Shown: piece by piece, positions 1 to 5,895 of the stretch
Layout: the number at the start of each line of letters is the position of its first letter
Position numbering within the stretch: the first letter of the stretch is position 1
Assembly: GCA_964582415.1 (NCBI GenBank)
Contig: CAZOSF010000066.1
Location: 1 to 13,135 of the forward strand
Reading direction: 5' to 3'
DNA length: 13,135 nt
DNA from: CAZOSF01 sp964582415
GTDB lineage: Bacteria > Bacteroidota > Bacteroidia > Flavobacteriales > Flavobacteriaceae
Made by a program: the position numbers and the translations under genes
The notes under the pieces: generated by a model
What the model was told of the DNA's origin: nothing
Database searches by the model: none
Seen by the model: only the letters and a program-made list of their open reading frames with translations

Positions 1-2
1 CC

Positions 3-752
3 AAGGGTGACAAATTTATAGGCACTTATGCAACGCCATGTTTGCCCACATACCCAGGTGTTATATTGGATGAAAATAGTGATAATATAGGGACCCCTAT
101 AGATTGCAATGGTGAACCTTATATAAATCCAGAATACAAGAATTTTATGAGCTATACCAGATATGATTGTTATAAGGAGTTTAAAGGAGCTCAAATAGCC
201 TATATGAGATTTACAATTAGAGAAACTTTCCTAGGTCCTTTGAATACGCACATAGATACTATCCATAGAAAGAAATTGTATGAACCCTATATAGGCGAAT
301 ACTATGTTGCAGGACCTCAAACCAATCATCCCCCACAATTTCAGCCTGGGCTTGATTATGAGTTCGTGGATGTGTCACAAGCGGGAACTTACAATGAGCC
401 CACTGCCTATGAGGACACTTCTTTTTGGTATGGTCAAACAGTTGGAACAATTGACAAAGAGTATCCAGGACCTATTTATCATCCAAATGGTACAGCCCTT
501 AAAATTTTACAGCTGGACCAGAATCAACCTCGTATGTGTTATAATAATTCAAACAGGACTCCGTCTGATGGAAGTGTGATACATTTTCTGGATGGTTATC
601 CAAATGGAAACTATACCATCACTCCACAGGATTCTACTCAGATTAATAATTCAGAATTAATTAATACCTTAACACCAGGTCTTTATAATATCCAAAAGAA
701 TTTTTTGGACGGAAGCACGGAACAGGTCATGATTTTAAAAGAAAATGAATAA
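3..752 (+). CDS. C-terminal part of a secreted, probably M43-like zinc metalloprotease (5' end outside window)
   Basis: The reading frame is open to the left edge, so only about 249 C-terminal residues are visible. A TTG at 42 is not a convincing start. Near the beginning the protein reads NFMSYTRYDCYKEF (ATG of the Met at 147-149), followed closely by GAQIAYMRFTIRE. This resembles the Met-turn and following helix of pappalysin/cytophagalysin-type (M43) metallopeptidases, where an N-x-M-x-Y segment, a Cys and an F-x-x-x-Q-x-x-x-M helix follow the HExxH zinc site. The zinc site itself would lie upstream and is not seen, so the family call is an inference. The rest is an acidic, Asn/Tyr/Pro-rich beta-type region ending in LTPGLYNI...VMILKENE, which looks like the last strands of a type A T9SS sorting domain without the usual NP motif. 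The stop overlaps the start of the next gene by 8 bases, suggesting co-expression. Confidence 0.6.
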   Translation, partial: KGDKFIGTYATPCLPTYPGVILDENSDNIGTPIDCNGEPYINPEYKNFMSYTRYDCYKEFKGAQIAYMRFTIRETFLGPLNTHIDTIHRKKLYEPYIGEYYVAGPQTNHPPQFQPGLDYEFVDVSQAGTYNEPTAYEDTSFWYGQTVGTIDKEYPGPIYHPNGTALKILQLDQNQPRMCYNNSNRTPSDGSVIHFLDGYPNGNYTITPQDSTQINNSELINTLTPGLYNIQKNFLDGSTEQVMILKENE

Positions 753-1743
753 TCAATTAATAGTCTTACTATTTGCTAGTATTTTTTCTTGGCTACATTC
801 GCATGGGCAATACACCTTGGTGCCTGATAACGTATTTGAACAACGTCTCATTGACCAAGGTATTGATTCGGAGGGTATATTAAATGGTCAAGTGCTAACA
901 TCAGATATAGAGCATATTACTTTTCTGGATGTAGTAACTCAGTTCCCTGAATTTGACCCAACCATCTCAGACCTAACGGGCATTGAAGATTTTACAGATT
1001 TGGAGTATTTAAATTTTGGAAGCAATACGGTAGAACAGGTTGATTTAAGTCAAAACTTAAATTTAATAACATTGGTATGTAAATTTAACAATTTGACCAG
1101 TCTTGATGTTTCTAATAATTCGCTATTGGAAGTGTTGGACGTAGTTAATTGTCCTGAGGGCACGTGCGAACAGCAAAACATATTCACAAGTATAGACTTA
1201 TCCGCAAATGCTAACCTGCAATCGATTGCCATTGGATATAACTATTTTACAGAATTGGATTTTAGCTTGAATGGGGAATTAATATCGGCAGCGGTAGTTG
1301 GTTGTCCCGAATTAATCTCATTAAACTTTAAAAATGGTAACAATACCAACTTATTCCCATTGATAGTATTGGATAATCCATTGCTTAATTGCATAACCGT
1401 AGATGACCCTCTAGCAGCAACTCAAGGAGATACATACCCATATGACCAATGGAACATTCAAGAGGGGATTGTTTTTAGTGAAGATTGCTCCCTTGGTATT
1501 GAAGAAGCTATTTCTGCAATGTTTAAAATATTCCCCAACCCAACATCCAATCTCCTAACCATCCAAAACCAAAACGGATTGAATATAGATTCAGTTAGTT
1601 TATATGATACCTTGGGTAGAAAAGTCATGGAAAGTAATGAAGCAACTGAATCAATGGATGTGTCCAATTTAACTGCTGGTGTATACTTCATTCACATTAC
1701 AACAGATAGTGGGATGGTAATCAAAAAAGTCATTAAGGAATAG
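745..1743 (+). CDS. Secreted leucine-rich-repeat protein with type A T9SS sorting domain
   Basis: A 332-residue cell-surface or secreted protein. Residues 1-21 form a signal peptide with a short hydrophobic core, ending near SHGQ. A conserved flavobacterial N-terminal module follows (VPDNVFEQRLIDQGIDSEG, about 26-44, then TSDIEHITFLDV), entering irregular leucine-rich repeats of about 20 residues (roughly 55-215: LEYLNF, LTSLDVSNN, LEVLDV, FTSIDLS, FTELDFS, LISLNF). Residues 258-332 form a textbook type A C-terminal domain, with FPNPTSNLLTI, VSLYDTLGRKV, LTAGVYFIHI and KKVIKE, which directs export by the type IX secretion system and surface attachment. Its ligand is unknown; such LRR modules usually mediate binding, so an adhesin-like role is only an inference. 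The ATG at 745 lies inside the end of the preceding gene (ATGAATAA overlap), consistent with translational coupling. It is not an enzyme as far as can be seen. Confidence 0.85.
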   Translation: MNNQLIVLLFASIFSWLHSHGQYTLVPDNVFEQRLIDQGIDSEGILNGQVLTSDIEHITFLDVVTQFPEFDPTISDLTGIEDFTDLEYLNFGSNTVEQVDLSQNLNLITLVCKFNNLTSLDVSNNSLLEVLDVVNCPEGTCEQQNIFTSIDLSANANLQSIAIGYNYFTELDFSLNGELISAAVVGCPELISLNFKNGNNTNLFPLIVLDNPLLNCITVDDPLAATQGDTYPYDQWNIQEGIVFSEDCSLGIEEAISAMFKIFPNPTSNLLTIQNQNGLNIDSVSLYDTLGRKVMESNEATESMDVSNLTAGVYFIHITTDSGMVIKKVIKE

Positions 1744-1745
1744 GT

Positions 1746-1768
1746 AAACCCGTATAAACAAAGGGTTT
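1746..1768 (+). terminator. Weak terminator-like hairpin after the LRR gene
   Basis: AAACCC (1746-1751) pairs with GGGTTT (1763-1768) around an 11-base loop, starting three bases after the stop of the LRR gene. There is no T-tract, so intrinsic termination here is uncertain; the larger hairpin about 15 bases downstream may do the work instead. Confidence 0.3.
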
Positions 1769-1780
1769 GGGCGCAGTTCT

Positions 1781-1808
1781 CGAGCCTGCCTTCGGTAGGC
1801 AGGTCTCG
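1781..1808. repeat. Strong hairpin / palindromic extragenic element
   Basis: CCTGCCT (1785-1791) pairs with AGGCAGG (1797-1803) around TCGGT. The stem continues through CGAG (1781-1784) and CTCG (1805-1808) with a single bulged T at 1804, giving about 11 pairs. It lacks a T-tract, so it is better described as a palindromic extragenic repeat than a classical terminator, though it could stop or stabilise transcripts from the convergent genes. Confidence 0.6.
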
Positions 1809-1895
1809 TCCAGACCGCAACCTTCGACCCTCTTAAGTCTTACGTCATAAGTCCTTTAGCGAAGCGGTCCTTCGTGCTTATCCTATGATTGCAGG

Positions 1896-1969
1896 CCACG
1901 CGATACATTGACTCCGTCGAATCTTCGATTTGACTCCGTCGAACCTAAAGGTTTCGCGCGGCAGCGGGG
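1896..1969. repeat. Repeat module copy A (CCACGCGATA ... CGCGCGGCAGCGGGG)
   Basis: CCACGCGATA (1896-1905) and CGCGCGGCAGCGGGG (1955-1969) flank about 49 bases that include two direct copies of TTGACTCCGTCGAA (1908-1921 and 1930-1943, period 22). The same two end blocks recur at 2010-2038 with a far shorter spacer, so this is one unit of a dispersed or locally duplicated non-coding element. Confidence 0.55.
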
Positions 1970-2009
1970 GGGGAGTAGGCACCTAGTAAGAAGGGAGTAG
2001 GATTGGGAA

Positions 2010-2045
2010 CCACGCGATATAATCGCGCGGTAGCGGGGCGGCAGC
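2010..2045. repeat. Repeat module copy B, with internal CGCGAT/ATCGCG palindrome
   Basis: CCACGCGATA (2010-2019) is followed almost at once by CGCGCGGTAGCGGGG (2024-2038), which matches copy A except for one C/T difference. CGCGAT (2013-2018) and ATCGCG (2022-2027) form a 6-bp stem with a 3-base loop. A further GGCAGCGG follows at about 2040-2047. It ends just before the stop of the ABM lipoprotein gene. Confidence 0.55.
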
Positions 2046-2059
2046 GGAGTGATTTTACC

Positions 2060-2476
2060 TTATTTAAGTTTCTTGAATATGTCTGGCATGGATTCTCCGT
2101 CAATGGCTGTCATTTCTATCAACTCCAACGATTTTACCATGTGCAAGGTGGCGGTTTTATAATGCTTGAAATGAGGGGTTTGCAAATGGGATTCGTAGGC
2201 TTCTCGATCCTTGTAAATTTCCAACAATCGAATCTGTGTGGGATGTTCCTTTTGGAACATGGGGTAGATGGAAATAACACCAGGTTCTAATTCCACTGAA
2301 GCACGAGACTCCTCTTGGAGTATGGCCAAATATTCGTCCAGATATTCCGGAAGGATTTCAATTTCGGCCATTCGAATCATCAGTCCATCCGCTGAGAATT
2401 CTGAATGACTTTGCTCTTTTGACCCACAGGAACTAAAAAGAAACAAGGCTATTAAACCAATGATTACAACTCGCAT
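2060..2476 (-). CDS. Lipoprotein with antibiotic-biosynthesis-monooxygenase (ABM)-like domain
   Basis: A 138-residue protein when started at the ATG at 2476. A frame-compatible TTG lies four codons upstream, but the ATG gives a compact lipoprotein signal, MRVVIIGLIALFLFSSC, with the lipidated Cys at residue 17. The mature part (about 33-121) has the ferredoxin-like ABM pattern: IRMAEIEILPEYLDEYLAIL, then EPGVISIYP, LLEIYKDREAYESHLQTPHF. This family includes small dimeric quinol monooxygenases and heme-degrading enzymes; the LQTPHF segment is a typical conserved feature. The substrate is unknown and catalysis is not proven. It sits 69 bases beyond the end of mlaD on the same strand, so it may be the last gene of the mla transcript, with a role at the inner or outer membrane. 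Confident on fold, unsure on function. Confidence 0.8.
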   Translation of the reverse strand: MRVVIIGLIALFLFSSCGSKEQSHSEFSADGLMIRMAEIEILPEYLDEYLAILQEESRASVELEPGVISIYPMFQKEHPTQIRLLEIYKDREAYESHLQTPHFKHYKTATLHMVKSLELIEMTAIDGESMPDIFKKLK

Positions 2477-2523
2477 AAGAAATTTCAATTCATTTCCTAA
2501 AGGTACGATTTAATGGAATAGTT

Positions 2524-2558
2524 GCTCATTGTTCATTTTTAATTGCTAATTTCTAATT
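2524..2558 (-). repeat. Degenerate 7-base tandem array across the mlaD stop codon
   Basis: Read on the minus strand, five consecutive heptamers are AATTAGA, AATTAGC, AATTAAA, AATGAAC and AATGAGC. The TAG stop of mlaD (2546-2548) lies within the second unit, so the last residues of MlaD (TIRN) come from the array. The remainder extends into the gap before the lipoprotein gene. Confidence 0.55.
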
Positions 2559-3535
2559 GTTTTCTCCTTCGCCTTCTGTCGCTCTAGTTTCTTGAAATAT
2601 CCTCTAAATAGAAAGTTGTGTTTTAAGGCCTCCATATTCTGATCGAATTTTTCTGTGCCCTGGTTGATATTTTCTACCGTCGATTTCAATTCATTCACCA
2701 AGGTGCTATCTTTCAGGATATAATTCAAGGCGCCTTCACTGTTTTGAATATCTGTGGCAATTGTATTGATGGATTGAACCGTGGTCTGTAAATCGGATCT
2801 CAAGGAATCAAGGCTGCCAATGGTATTTCGCAGTTTTTCGGCGGTGATGGTATCGTTCATCAATACTCCCCAAACACTGTTATCGTCGGTTCGTAGTTCG
2901 TTGGCAATCCCATTTAAATCGGTCATAACGCCCGATGCTTTATTGGTGGCGACCCTAAGATTTGAAATAGATTGCTTCAATTCCCTAGCCATCAAAGTAT
3001 CATTGAGTAGAACCCCTAGCGTTCCTTCTCCTTTGATTAAACGTTGCGTAATTACCAATAGGTCTGAGGAAAGCAGCGCAATGTTTTCATTTGTTACCCC
3101 CAAGGTGTTTAGGAGTTCATCGGTGCGTATTTTGCTGTACGATTCAATAATATCGCCCGGTTCGATGGGAGGGGCCTCCCCTTGACCGGGAAGTATATTC
3201 AGAATTTTACTACCTACCAATCCATCCGAACCAATGGTGGCAATGGCATTTTTCTTGATATGTGGGCTAATCTTTTCATCAATCGACATATTTATTTTTA
3301 TGATTGAATCGTTTTCCATTTCAATACTTCGTACCACTCCCACATCGATTCCTGAGTACCGCACATTGTTCCCTTTTTTTAAGCCATTCACATTTTGAAA
3401 ATAGGCGCTTATGGTAAGGGTATTTTGAAACATTTCCTTCTTTTGGCCAATGAGATACACAGCCACTATCAATAATAGGGTCCCTAGGATAACAAAGAGC
3501 CCCAGTTTTAGTTTTTGACTATCGGATGTTTTCAT
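2546..3535 (-). CDS. mlaD: MlaD-like MCE-domain protein, substrate-binding subunit of a lipid ABC transporter
   Basis: A 329-residue membrane-anchored periplasmic protein. The N-terminus (about 11-29) is one transmembrane helix. The MCE domain follows (about 39-117: ISAYFQNVNGLKKGNNVRYSG, IDVGVV, then IGSDGLVGSKILNILPG). MCE proteins form hexameric rings that pass phospholipids between the membranes. The C-terminal half is helical with three repeats of about 48 residues, each carrying G-x-L-x-x-x-L-x-D-[ST]: NDT at 178-180, NDT at 227-229 and KDS at 275-277. FLFRGYFKK near 308-316 is typical of Bacteroidota MlaD proteins. It follows mlaF by 11 bases. The protein is longer than E. coli MlaD (about 180 residues) because of the helical extension. 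Its stop codon is supplied by a heptamer repeat array. Confidence 0.9.
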   Translation of the reverse strand: MKTSDSQKLKLGLFVILGTLLLIVAVYLIGQKKEMFQNTLTISAYFQNVNGLKKGNNVRYSGIDVGVVRSIEMENDSIIKINMSIDEKISPHIKKNAIATIGSDGLVGSKILNILPGQGEAPPIEPGDIIESYSKIRTDELLNTLGVTNENIALLSSDLLVITQRLIKGEGTLGVLLNDTLMARELKQSISNLRVATNKASGVMTDLNGIANELRTDDNSVWGVLMNDTITAEKLRNTIGSLDSLRSDLQTTVQSINTIATDIQNSEGALNYILKDSTLVNELKSTVENINQGTEKFDQNMEALKHNFLFRGYFKKLERQKAKEKTIRN

Positions 3536-3546
3536 GGTTCTTCGGT

Positions 3547-4305
3547 TTATTTAAAAAAGGCCTTAATTTTAGGGTCTTTGGAGGTGCTTACTTCTTCGAA
3601 AACCCCGGTGGCATAATCCACCCCATCAATCAAAATAATCATGCGATCGGAGATTACCCTCGCACAATCCACATCGTGGGTGATTATGAGCGATGAGGTG
3701 TGGTATTTCTTTTGAACTTCTTGAATTAGGATGATGATTTCTTTGGCCGTCACCGGGTCCAAACCGCTGGTGGGTTCATCATAGATAATGATTTTTGGCT
3801 GAAGGATCAGGGTTCTTGCCAGCGCTACACGCCGTTTCATACCTCCAGACAGCTCCGAAGGCATCAAATCGACCGTATGGGCCAAGCCTACATTGGTTAG
3901 CGCTTCGATTACCATAGCTTCCTGGTCGATGGGGCCTTTAAATTTCGAAAGGTGGTGTCGTAAAGGAAATTCCAGGTTCTCCCGAACGGTCATGGAATCA
4001 TAAAGTGCACTTCCTTGAAAGAGGAATCCGATGTCCCTGCGGAGCAAGTCTAAATCCTCATGTTCCATGGCGGTGATATCGTTATGCATCACGGTAATGC
4101 TACCACTGTCTGGGCGAAGCAGGCCTACCAAGCATTTCACCATGACCGATTTCCCGGAACCTGATTTTCCCATGACTACGAGATTTTCTCCATCGTAGAG
4201 CTTCATATTGAAACCGCGCAGCACATGATTCTCGCCAAAGCTTTTATGCAAGTCTTGGATTTCAAGAACAACCTCTCTGTTGGCTATGTTATCGTCATTT
4301 GTCAT
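3547..4305 (-). CDS. mlaF: MlaF-like ATPase of a lipid ABC transporter
   Basis: A 252-residue cytoplasmic ATPase that powers the MCE lipid transporter. All nucleotide-binding motifs are intact: Walker A GKSGSGKS (46-53), Q-loop Gln97 in FLFQGSALYDSMTV, signature LSGGM (152-156), Walker B IIIYDEPTSGLDP with catalytic Glu177, and H-loop His210 in ITHD. LFQGSALYDSMTVREN and LSGGMKRRVALAR are characteristic of the MlaF/Mkl group rather than of general importers. The ATG at 4303-4305 overlaps the TGA of the permease gene by four bases (ATGA), indicating translational coupling, and mlaD follows after 11 bases. The symbol is used in the sense of family membership; transport direction and lipid are not shown by the sequence. 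Confidence 0.93.
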   Translation of the reverse strand: MTNDDNIANREVVLEIQDLHKSFGENHVLRGFNMKLYDGENLVVMGKSGSGKSVMVKCLVGLLRPDSGSITVMHNDITAMEHEDLDLLRRDIGFLFQGSALYDSMTVRENLEFPLRHHLSKFKGPIDQEAMVIEALTNVGLAHTVDLMPSELSGGMKRRVALARTLILQPKIIIYDEPTSGLDPVTAKEIIILIQEVQKKYHTSSLIITHDVDCARVISDRMIILIDGVDYATGVFEEVSTSKDPKIKAFFK

Positions 4306-5084
4306 AACTCATAAAAAATATCGGTTACCAAAACAGCGATAAAGTCGATAATAAACAGCAGGAGGGAGGTGAGAACCACCGCCGAATTGGCGGCATTTCC
4401 GACGCCTTCCGTACCACGGCTACAGGTGTATCCCTTATAGCTTCCTACGATCCCTATAGCCATCCCAAAAAAGAAGGATTTGATGGTAGCAGGAACAAAA
4501 TCCCCAAACTCCAGTGATTCAAAAACCTGATCGAAGAAGAGTGTAAAAGAGACGTTTCCTTTGGTATTCTCTACCAAATAGGAACCAAATAGGGCAATGG
4601 CATCTCCTATCAAAATCAAGATGGGAAGCATCAGCGTTACGGCTATTACTCGCGTAACCACAAGGTATTTAAAGGGGTTGGTCCCTGATACCTCCATCGC
4701 ATCGATCTGTTCGGTAACCCGCATGGAACCCAATTCGGCCCCAATGCCCGAACCTATTTTCCCTGCACATACCAAGGCGATAATAATCGGTCCAATTTCC
4801 CGCACTATCGAAATGCCCACCATGGAAGGCATCCAGGATACAGCACCAAATTCCATAAGGGTTGGGCGGGTTTGAAGGGTCATGACCAATCCGATAATGA
4901 AGCTGGTCACCCCCACCAAGAGAAGGGACTTGTTGCCCATATAATAGGATTGACGAAGGATTTCCTTGAATTCGATCGGGCGCTTGAATAATTCCCGGAA
5001 AAATCGGGCAGTAAACAAAGACATTTCCCCAATCTCGATAAGAAAGGACTTCAATTGAGCTTGTATGCCTTTCGAAGCTCTCAT
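4302..5084 (-). CDS. mlaE: MlaE-like permease of a lipid ABC transporter
   Basis: A 260-residue inner-membrane permease. It has an N-terminal amphipathic elbow helix (about 13-48) and about five hydrophobic segments (around 53-70, 88-108, 139-168, 196-215 and 234-255). The MlaE signatures are clear: SIVREIGPIIIALVCAGKIGSG around 92-113 followed by ELGSMRVTEQIDAMEVSG (117-134), which couples to the ATPase. The second stretch FFFGMAIGIVGSYKGYTCSRGTEGVG (about 204-229) is also typical. It is the first gene of the operon mlaE-mlaF-mlaD and probably the downstream ABM lipoprotein. Upstream lies a weak -7-like TAATTTAG (5103-5110 on the minus strand, one mismatch to TAnnTTTG) without a clear -33 element, then a 9-unit heptamer array. 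No mlaA-, mlaB- or mlaC-like genes appear in this window, as is common outside Proteobacteria. Confidence 0.92.
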   Translation of the reverse strand: MRASKGIQAQLKSFLIEIGEMSLFTARFFRELFKRPIEFKEILRQSYYMGNKSLLLVGVTSFIIGLVMTLQTRPTLMEFGAVSWMPSMVGISIVREIGPIIIALVCAGKIGSGIGAELGSMRVTEQIDAMEVSGTNPFKYLVVTRVIAVTLMLPILILIGDAIALFGSYLVENTKGNVSFTLFFDQVFESLEFGDFVPATIKSFFFGMAIGIVGSYKGYTCSRGTEGVGNAANSAVVLTSLLLFIIDFIAVLVTDIFYEL

Positions 5085-5145
5085 GGTATGTCTAGTATAC
5101 CTCTAAATTAGGGCAAAAGGGTAGGGTGGGGAATGATAAAAGTCA

Positions 5146-5208
5146 GTTGTGGGTTGTCGGTTGTCTGTTGTGGGTTGTCGGTTGTCGGTTGTCAGTTGTC
5201 GGTTGTCA
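5146..5208. repeat. Nine-unit 7-base tandem array (GTTGTCG type)
   Basis: Read on the plus strand: GTTGTGG, GTTGTCG, GTTGTCT, GTTGTGG, GTTGTCG, GTTGTCG, GTTGTCA, GTTGTCG, GTTGTCA, all head to tail with no gap. All variation sits in positions 6-7 of the unit, and units 1-3 versus 4-6 suggest a 21-base higher-order period. Degenerate relics flank it (AGTCA before, AATTGTCGG after, near 5215-5223). The array lies 62-124 bases upstream of the mlaE start and downstream of the terminator of the preceding gene, so it occupies the mla promoter or leader region. Confidence 0.9.
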
Positions 5209-5261
5209 GTCCTCAATTGTCGGATTTGAATACTTGGTTTTCGAACTTCATTGGTAATTAT

Positions 5262-5287
5262 AAAAAAAGGGCCCTTATCGGACCCTT
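5262..5287 (-). terminator. Rho-independent terminator of the HMA lipoprotein gene
   Basis: On the minus strand AAGGGTCC pairs with GGGCCCTT (8 pairs, one G-U) around a 5-base GATAA loop, directly followed by a run of T. It starts 25 bases after the stop of the gene ending at 5312. This insulates that gene from the mla operon, which must therefore have its own promoter between about 5085 and 5261. Confidence 0.88.
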
Positions 5288-5311
5288 CATGTATGATTTG
5301 GAAATCAATTC

Positions 5312-5779
5312 TTAGTGTTCCATGCCTTCATGGTCACCTTCTGTATGGTGGTTGCCTTCCTCGCCTTCAGCTACTTCTTGGTTCATGGCCATTTCATGGT
5401 CGTATTGACAGCATTTAGGGAGTTTGTTGTAAGCCTCTTCACTTCCTGCCGCCTTTTCGGTATCATACCCAGATGCCGCAATAGCATTATGGATAGTCAT
5501 TTCGTCTGTTTTGGCAGGGTCGAAGGAAACATCGATTTTCTTTCTATCGACATCCCAATTGGCTTCTGCAACACCATCCACGCCGTTGGCAGCTTTTTCG
5601 ATAGTCGATTTGCACATACCACAGTTACCGCGTACACCGAAACTAAGATCTGCCAAAGCGATATCGGCATTTACCTCTTCGGTTACAGGTTCTGTAGCTT
5701 CTGCTTCTTTGGTTTCATTTTTACAGCCAACGAAAAGAATCGTGGCGAGGATACTCATACTTAAAATTATTTTTTTCAT
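5312..5779 (-). CDS. Lipoprotein with heavy-metal-associated (HMA) domain and Cys/His-rich tail
   Basis: A 155-residue lipoprotein. The signal peptide ends in LFVGC, with the lipidated Cys at 19, then an acidic Glu/Thr/Ala linker (20-40). Residues about 43-112 form an HMA ferredoxin-like fold with the metal-binding pair Cys53-Gly-Met-Cys56 (NCGMCKSTIEKA), the usual VDRKKIDVSFDPAKT strand and AIAASGYDTE. A second possible metal site follows: LPKCCQYDHEM (Cys123, Cys124, His128), and the C-terminus is His/Glu-rich (HHTEGDHEGMEH). The family usually binds Cu(I) or similar soft metals, so a periplasmic or surface copper-binding/chaperone role is likely, but the metal is an inference. It is monocistronic: its own terminator follows, and a perfect palindrome lies 67-78 bases upstream of its start. 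Confidence 0.85.
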   Translation of the reverse strand: MKKIILSMSILATILFVGCKNETKEAEATEPVTEEVNADIALADLSFGVRGNCGMCKSTIEKAANGVDGVAEANWDVDRKKIDVSFDPAKTDEMTIHNAIAASGYDTEKAAGSEEAYNKLPKCCQYDHEMAMNQEVAEGEEGNHHTEGDHEGMEH

Positions 5780-5845
5780 GTTGTTGATTTATGGGTTACG
5801 AATCTATAACTTTTTTTACTTCTCCACATCGTAGCATGGTATAGC

Positions 5846-5857
5846 TTCTGTACAGAA
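5846..5857. promoter_or_regulatory. Perfect 12-base palindrome, possible operator of the HMA lipoprotein gene
   Basis: TTCTGTACAGAA is a perfect inverted repeat located 67 bases upstream of the HMA lipoprotein start and 39 bases beyond the stop of the metallopeptidase gene. Dyads of this size are typical binding sites for dimeric repressors or activators. A one-mismatch -7-like TAGATTCG lies between it and the gene (near 5799-5806, minus strand). No regulator gene is adjacent, so the role is speculative. Confidence 0.3.
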
Positions 5858-5895
5858 ATCATTAAAAGCTCAGTATTAGTATTGGTTTAACGGCC

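Larger units (their letters stand above)
1744..2059. other. 316-base non-coding interval between convergent genes, filled with palindromes and repeats
   Basis: No convincing gene lies here. From left to right it holds a weak hairpin (1746-1768), a strong hairpin (1781-1808), a bulged GAAG/CTTC hairpin (1858-1878), a 14-base direct repeat (1908-1921 and 1930-1943), and two copies of a CCACGCGATA ... CGCGCGGYAGCGGGG module (1896-1969 and 2010-2038). The right half is clearly more GC-rich than the flanking genes and contains a run of eight G (around 1966-1973). Position between two convergent genes and density of inverted repeats fit extragenic palindromic elements. Confidence 0.7.

Noticed and set aside
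1744..2059. Small RNA, tRNA or CRISPR interpretation of the repeat-rich gap
   Set aside because: No cloverleaf, no regularly spaced identical repeats with unique spacers, and no promoter or terminator pair that would define an RNA gene.
2003..2290. 95-residue plus-strand frame
   Set aside because: It runs from the repeat region into the antisense of the ABM lipoprotein gene, which has clear signal peptide and domain support.
5133..5315. 60-residue plus-strand frame with repeated GLSVV segments
   Set aside because: Its repetitive protein is simply the translation of the 7-base array and the terminator region; no family resemblance and no start signal.
5315..5764. 149-residue plus-strand frame opposite the HMA lipoprotein gene
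   Set aside because: Phe/Cys-rich translation is typical of antisense to a Glu/Ala-rich gene; the minus-strand protein has a lipobox, an HMA motif and its own terminator.
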